Shown here: piece after piece, positions 61,596 to 64,000 of the stretch
Numbering within the stretch: the first letter of the stretch is position 1
How the letters are laid out: every line of letters starts with the position of its first letter
DNA from: Mesorhizobium tianshanense
GTDB taxonomy: Bacteria; Pseudomonadota; Alphaproteobacteria; Rhizobiales; Rhizobiaceae
Assembly (NCBI RefSeq): GCF_007830515.1
Contig: NZ_VLKT01000044.1
Location: 1-64,000 of the forward strand
Direction of reading: 5' to 3'
Length of the DNA stretch: 64,000 nt
The notes under the pieces: model-generated
The model's input: only the letters and a program-made list of their open reading frames with translations
What the model was told of the DNA's origin: nothing
Database searches by the model: none
Program-made: the position numbers and the translations under genes

Positions 61596-63152
61596 ATGGC
61601 ACCGCCCCATGAGAAATTGGCCAAGTCGCTCGCCGCGCTGAAGGAACTGCAGGATCAGCGGATCGTCGCCATCCGTTCGAGTGACCTATCACGCACCCAT
61701 CGCGAACGGCTCCTCAAAAGCGGCTTCCTGCAAGAAGTCATGAAAGGCTGGTATATTCCGGCCAATCCCAATCAGCGCCAGGGCGAGACCACTGACTGGT
61801 ACGCCTCGTTTTGGGATTTTTGCGCCAACTATTTGACCGATCGCTTCGGCAAAGATTGGTGTATTGCGCCTGAGCCCTCCTTGTCCTTTCATGCAGGCAA
61901 TCGCACCGTCCCGGGACAATTGCTGGTGCGATCCCCCGCCGGAGGCAATAAGCCCACTGCTCTTCTGCACGGCACGTCGGTCTTCGACATGCGGGCCAGC
62001 ATGCCGACTGCCCGCGACATTGCCGAAACAGACGGTCTTCGCCTCTACGCCTTACCGGCGGCGCTCATTGAAGCCTCACCCACTTTCTTCGCGCAAAAAC
62101 CGACCGACGCGCGGACAGCGTTGGCGATGTTCTCGGATGCATCGGAAATTCTCTCGCGACTTCTCGAAGGAGGTCACAGCACAATAGCCGGCCGGCTCGC
62201 GGGCGCATTCCGTAACATCGGCCGCGAGCGGATCGCAGATGACATTGTCCGCAGCATGCAGGCCGCCGGTTACACGGTTCGCGAAACCGATCCGTTCGAT
62301 ACACGGCTGGAGTTTTCGCTGCCGCGCCGCGAGACGTCACCCTATGCCGGACGGATCAGGCTGATGTGGCAGGAGATGCGCGGCGCCGTCATCGAGAATT
62401 TTCCGGCGGCGCCCGGACGCCCAAATGACGCCGGTGCCTACCTCCGGCGCGTTGATGACGTCTATGTGACCGACGCTTATCACTCGCTTTCAATTGAAGG
62501 CTATCGGGTCAGCCCCGAGCTGATCGATCGAGTGCGAAGCGGCACCTGGAATCCGGATATGAATCCGCAAGACGGCGAGCATCGCGATGCGCTCGCGGCG
62601 CGCGGCTACTACCAAGCCTTCGAAGCGGTAAAACGCAGCGTGGCGTCTGTCATGGCGAATGAAAACCCTGGCCGCGTCGTCGATGAGGATCATGGAGGGT
62701 GGTACCGCCAACTATTCGCCCCCAGCGTTGCCGCCGGTATCGTCAAGCCCAGCGATCTGGCGGGCTATCGCAGCGAGCGCGTGTTCATCCGCAATTCCAT
62801 GCATGTGCCTATAACGCCCAATGCCGTGCGGGATGCGATGCCGGTCTTTTTTGAGATGCTCGAAGCAGAAGAGCATCCGGCTGTGCGCGTCGTCCTCGGC
62901 CACTTTATCTTCGTATACATCCATCCCTATATGGATGGGAACGGTCGCATGGGGCGGTTTTTGATGAACGTCATGATGGCGGCCGGCAGTTATCCTTGGA
63001 CCGTCATTCCCGTGCAACGCCGCGCCGACTATATGGCGGCCCTCGAGCGGGCCAGCGTTCATCATGACATTGTTCCGTTCAGTCGCTTTCTCGGGGAGTT
63101 GACACGTCAAGGTATGTCAGGGGAGACGACCGCGATGCTCCCGGCCAGTTAA
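61596..63152 (+). CDS. Fic AMPylase with N-terminal AbiEi-like domain
   Basis: A 518-residue protein in three parts. Residues 1-60 (SDLSRTHRERLLKSGFLQEV then MKGWYIPANP) resemble the winged-helix of AbiEi-type antitoxins. A middle part of about 200 residues is AbiEi-like or unassigned. From about 250 it is a Fic domain, with the active loop HPYMDGNGRMGR (443-454, catalytic His443). An inhibitory motif S-x3-E-G (Ser297 to Gly302, SLSIEG) lies N-terminal to it, as in self-inhibited class II Fic proteins. Fic enzymes AMPylate target proteins. The five tandem repeats upstream suggest that the N-terminal domain represses its own gene. Confidence 0.88.
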   Translation: MAPPHEKLAKSLAALKELQDQRIVAIRSSDLSRTHRERLLKSGFLQEVMKGWYIPANPNQRQGETTDWYASFWDFCANYLTDRFGKDWCIAPEPSLSFHAGNRTVPGQLLVRSPAGGNKPTALLHGTSVFDMRASMPTARDIAETDGLRLYALPAALIEASPTFFAQKPTDARTALAMFSDASEILSRLLEGGHSTIAGRLAGAFRNIGRERIADDIVRSMQAAGYTVRETDPFDTRLEFSLPRRETSPYAGRIRLMWQEMRGAVIENFPAAPGRPNDAGAYLRRVDDVYVTDAYHSLSIEGYRVSPELIDRVRSGTWNPDMNPQDGEHRDALAARGYYQAFEAVKRSVASVMANENPGRVVDEDHGGWYRQLFAPSVAAGIVKPSDLAGYRSERVFIRNSMHVPITPNAVRDAMPVFFEMLEAEEHPAVRVVLGHFIFVYIHPYMDGNGRMGRFLMNVMMAAGSYPWTVIPVQRRADYMAALERASVHHDIVPFSRFLGELTRQGMSGETTAMLPAS

Positions 63153-63154
63153 GC

Positions 63155-63372
63155 GATGACTGCGCATGTTGAGGTGGCAGTGGGGATGGCCGGAATTGTG
63201 GTGATCGACTGCCACCCAATCGAGCTTTGTGCCAAGATCCTCCAGGCGACGCGCGCCCTGAAGACCCTTTCCATCCAGCTTGACGACACGGGACTTGATG
63301 ACGACGCGCCGCTGCCGGAAGTCGGCGAAGCGCGAGCAAGCACACGGCCGGCGCCGGCACCGCGCACAGGCG
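63155..63372 (-). pseudogene. Second rlxS-type relaxase, internally deleted fragment
   Basis: On the minus strand: FRQRRVVIKSRVVKLDGKGL, then QGARRLEDLGTKLDWVAVDH and HNSGHPHCHLNM. Compared with the rlxS at 26525-28495, the part from HLRYVQRDG to MEE (about 70 residues) is missing, so GKGLQGAR joins LEDLGTKLDW directly. The metal-binding HxHxH is kept, but the gene ends soon after. A scar of another copy of the ICE relaxase. Confidence 0.7.
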
Positions 63373-63600
63373 CCCGTACGCCCCTGCCTTAGCGCCGCCG
63401 CGCACTAGAATGGCCGCTGGCAAGACCTGATGCAAATATCGGCGCGGGAGGAGCCGGTTGCATGCATCCTTCCGAGCTCGGTTCAAGGTCGTTGTCGCGC
63501 ATCAACGCCCGGCCTGCACATTGAGATCGATTCATTCAAGTTTGGCAGCTCAGCCGGTCCGCTGAAATCGGTGCCATCTCACCGCGATTCGAACAGGCAC
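63373..63600. other. Intergenic stretch
   Basis: No supported gene or repeat. Confidence 0.3.
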
Positions 63601-63735
63601 TTATGCGCTGGCTGGTATGGAAAGCCGGCTGCCAACAGCACGGTATGGTCCGCCGACTACAGCGTTGCCGACCGTATATGAGAGATAGCCGAGCACGAGA
63701 GGCAGCACGCAAGGTGAGATTGCACCGGCGCCAAT
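63601..63735 (-). pseudogene. ccdA/dsbD-like fragment
   Basis: The short frame IGAGAISPCVLPLVLGYLSYTVGNAV matches the first membrane helix of CcdA/DsbD thiol-disulfide transporters (SPCVLPLVLGYLSY with the redox Cys). It breaks off after this helix. It follows a dsbA-like gene on the same strand, a common pairing. Confidence 0.5.
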
Positions 63736-63739
63736 GCGG

Positions 63740-64000
63740 TCAAAATGCCAATTTTGCAGATGTGGAAAGCCGATCGTTAGCCTTTGCTCGCGCATCGGCG
63801 ATGTAGCGTTGCAGCCTGGCAAACTCGACCACCCCGGGGATCACTTCGTCGCCGACCACCAACGCCGGCGTGCCGGTGATGTACAGATCGTTGGCGAGCT
63901 CGCGATTGCGCGCGATGGCGTCTGCGATCGCCGGGTCTTCCATGTCCCGCCTGAGCTGCTCAACGTCGAGGCCCACAAGTCCCGCAATGGTCAAAGTGGT
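63740..64000 (-). CDS. DsbA-family thioredoxin-like protein, 3' part
   Basis: About 86 C-terminal residues of a DsbA/Com1-like thioredoxin protein: LVGLDVEQLRRDMEDPAIAD, then ELANDLYITGTPALVVGDEV and IPGVVEFARLQRYIADARAK. TGTPALVVGD with its cis-Pro is the diagnostic loop. The CXXC active site and signal peptide would lie beyond the right edge of the window. Confidence 0.8.
   Translation of the reverse strand, partial: TTLTIAGLVGLDVEQLRRDMEDPAIADAIARNRELANDLYITGTPALVVGDEVIPGVVEFARLQRYIADARAKANDRLSTSAKLAF

Noticed and set aside
61124..61624. Minus-strand frame with Met/Ile runs
   Set aside because: Overlaps the 24-bp repeats and the Fic start; composition-driven and without a ribosome-binding site.
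1..64000. tRNA or rRNA genes, or an ICE attachment site
   Set aside because: I looked for tRNA-like cloverleafs and tRNA 3' ends beside element edges and found none I could support by eye; a tRNAscan-type search would settle it.

Overview
The window looks like accessory DNA from a legume-nodulating alphaproteobacterium (order Hyphomicrobiales), most likely Mesorhizobium or a close relative. The host-type evidence is a nod box in front of a nodM/glmS gene with a nodD remnant beside it, a fixNOQP cluster with fixS and an fnrN-type regulator, a dctA fragment that keeps its sigma-54 promoter and DctD-type upstream site, and a conjugation and control module resembling that of the Mesorhizobium symbiosis islands (rlxS, traF, an rdfS-like gene, qseC, qseM). 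The DNA is GC-rich overall, with AT-richer islands near 24.9-25.7 kb and 35.7-36.9 kb. Almost every stretch carries truncated genes, IS elements or element scars, as expected of a decaying, mosaic symbiosis island.

Layout. 0-2.4 kb: a truncated retron-like reverse transcriptase downstream of a DUF2235 hydrolase. 2.7-6.9 kb: a Ti-plasmid-type transfer block (AlpA regulator, TraA relaxase-helicase with a frameshift in its Walker A, an oriT between divergent traA and traC, traD). 7.2-11.0 kb: an ISNCY-type element and an IS256 element, each with an exact target duplication, nested in remains of an IS21-family element. 11.2-22.2 kb: a defence-like island with a GIY-YIG/DUF2971 gene pair, a TrlF-type PHP-ATPase, an AbiV-like gene, and a three-gene row of PD-(D/E)XK-like, HEPN and HNH proteins, then a lipoprotein and an XRE regulator. 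22.4-25.7 kb: hypothetical genes, recombinase debris and a transmembrane micropeptide overlapping its neighbour. 26.1-35.6 kb: the ICE module. 35.7-46.2 kb: a sulfotransferase fragment, a GGDEF-EAL protein, an acyltransferase between IS1380 scars, a flavin monooxygenase with a truncated haemoglobin, a GH127 arabinofuranosidase and a broken LacI regulator. 46.5-52.5 kb: microaerobic respiration genes and the dctA stub. 52.8-56.2 kb: a family 9 glycosyltransferase and queCDE behind a preQ1-I riboswitch. 58.8-61.0 kb: nodM, nod box and nodD remnant. 61.4-63.2 kb: a Fic protein behind five 24-bp tandem repeats. 63.2-64 kb: relaxase, ccdA and dsbA remnants.

How the genes work together. Four themes are visible: conjugative transfer (two unrelated relaxase systems, each with an oriT candidate), symbiosis (Nod-factor precursor supply, cbb3 oxidase, dicarboxylate uptake), genome defence or toxin systems, and queuosine precursor synthesis.

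A recurrent feature is that at least seven otherwise well-conserved reading frames are broken by what looks like a single missing base. Either the assembly carries indel errors or the island is decaying; read lengths and 'pseudogene' calls with that in mind. All family assignments are from reading protein sequences by eye, with no database search.
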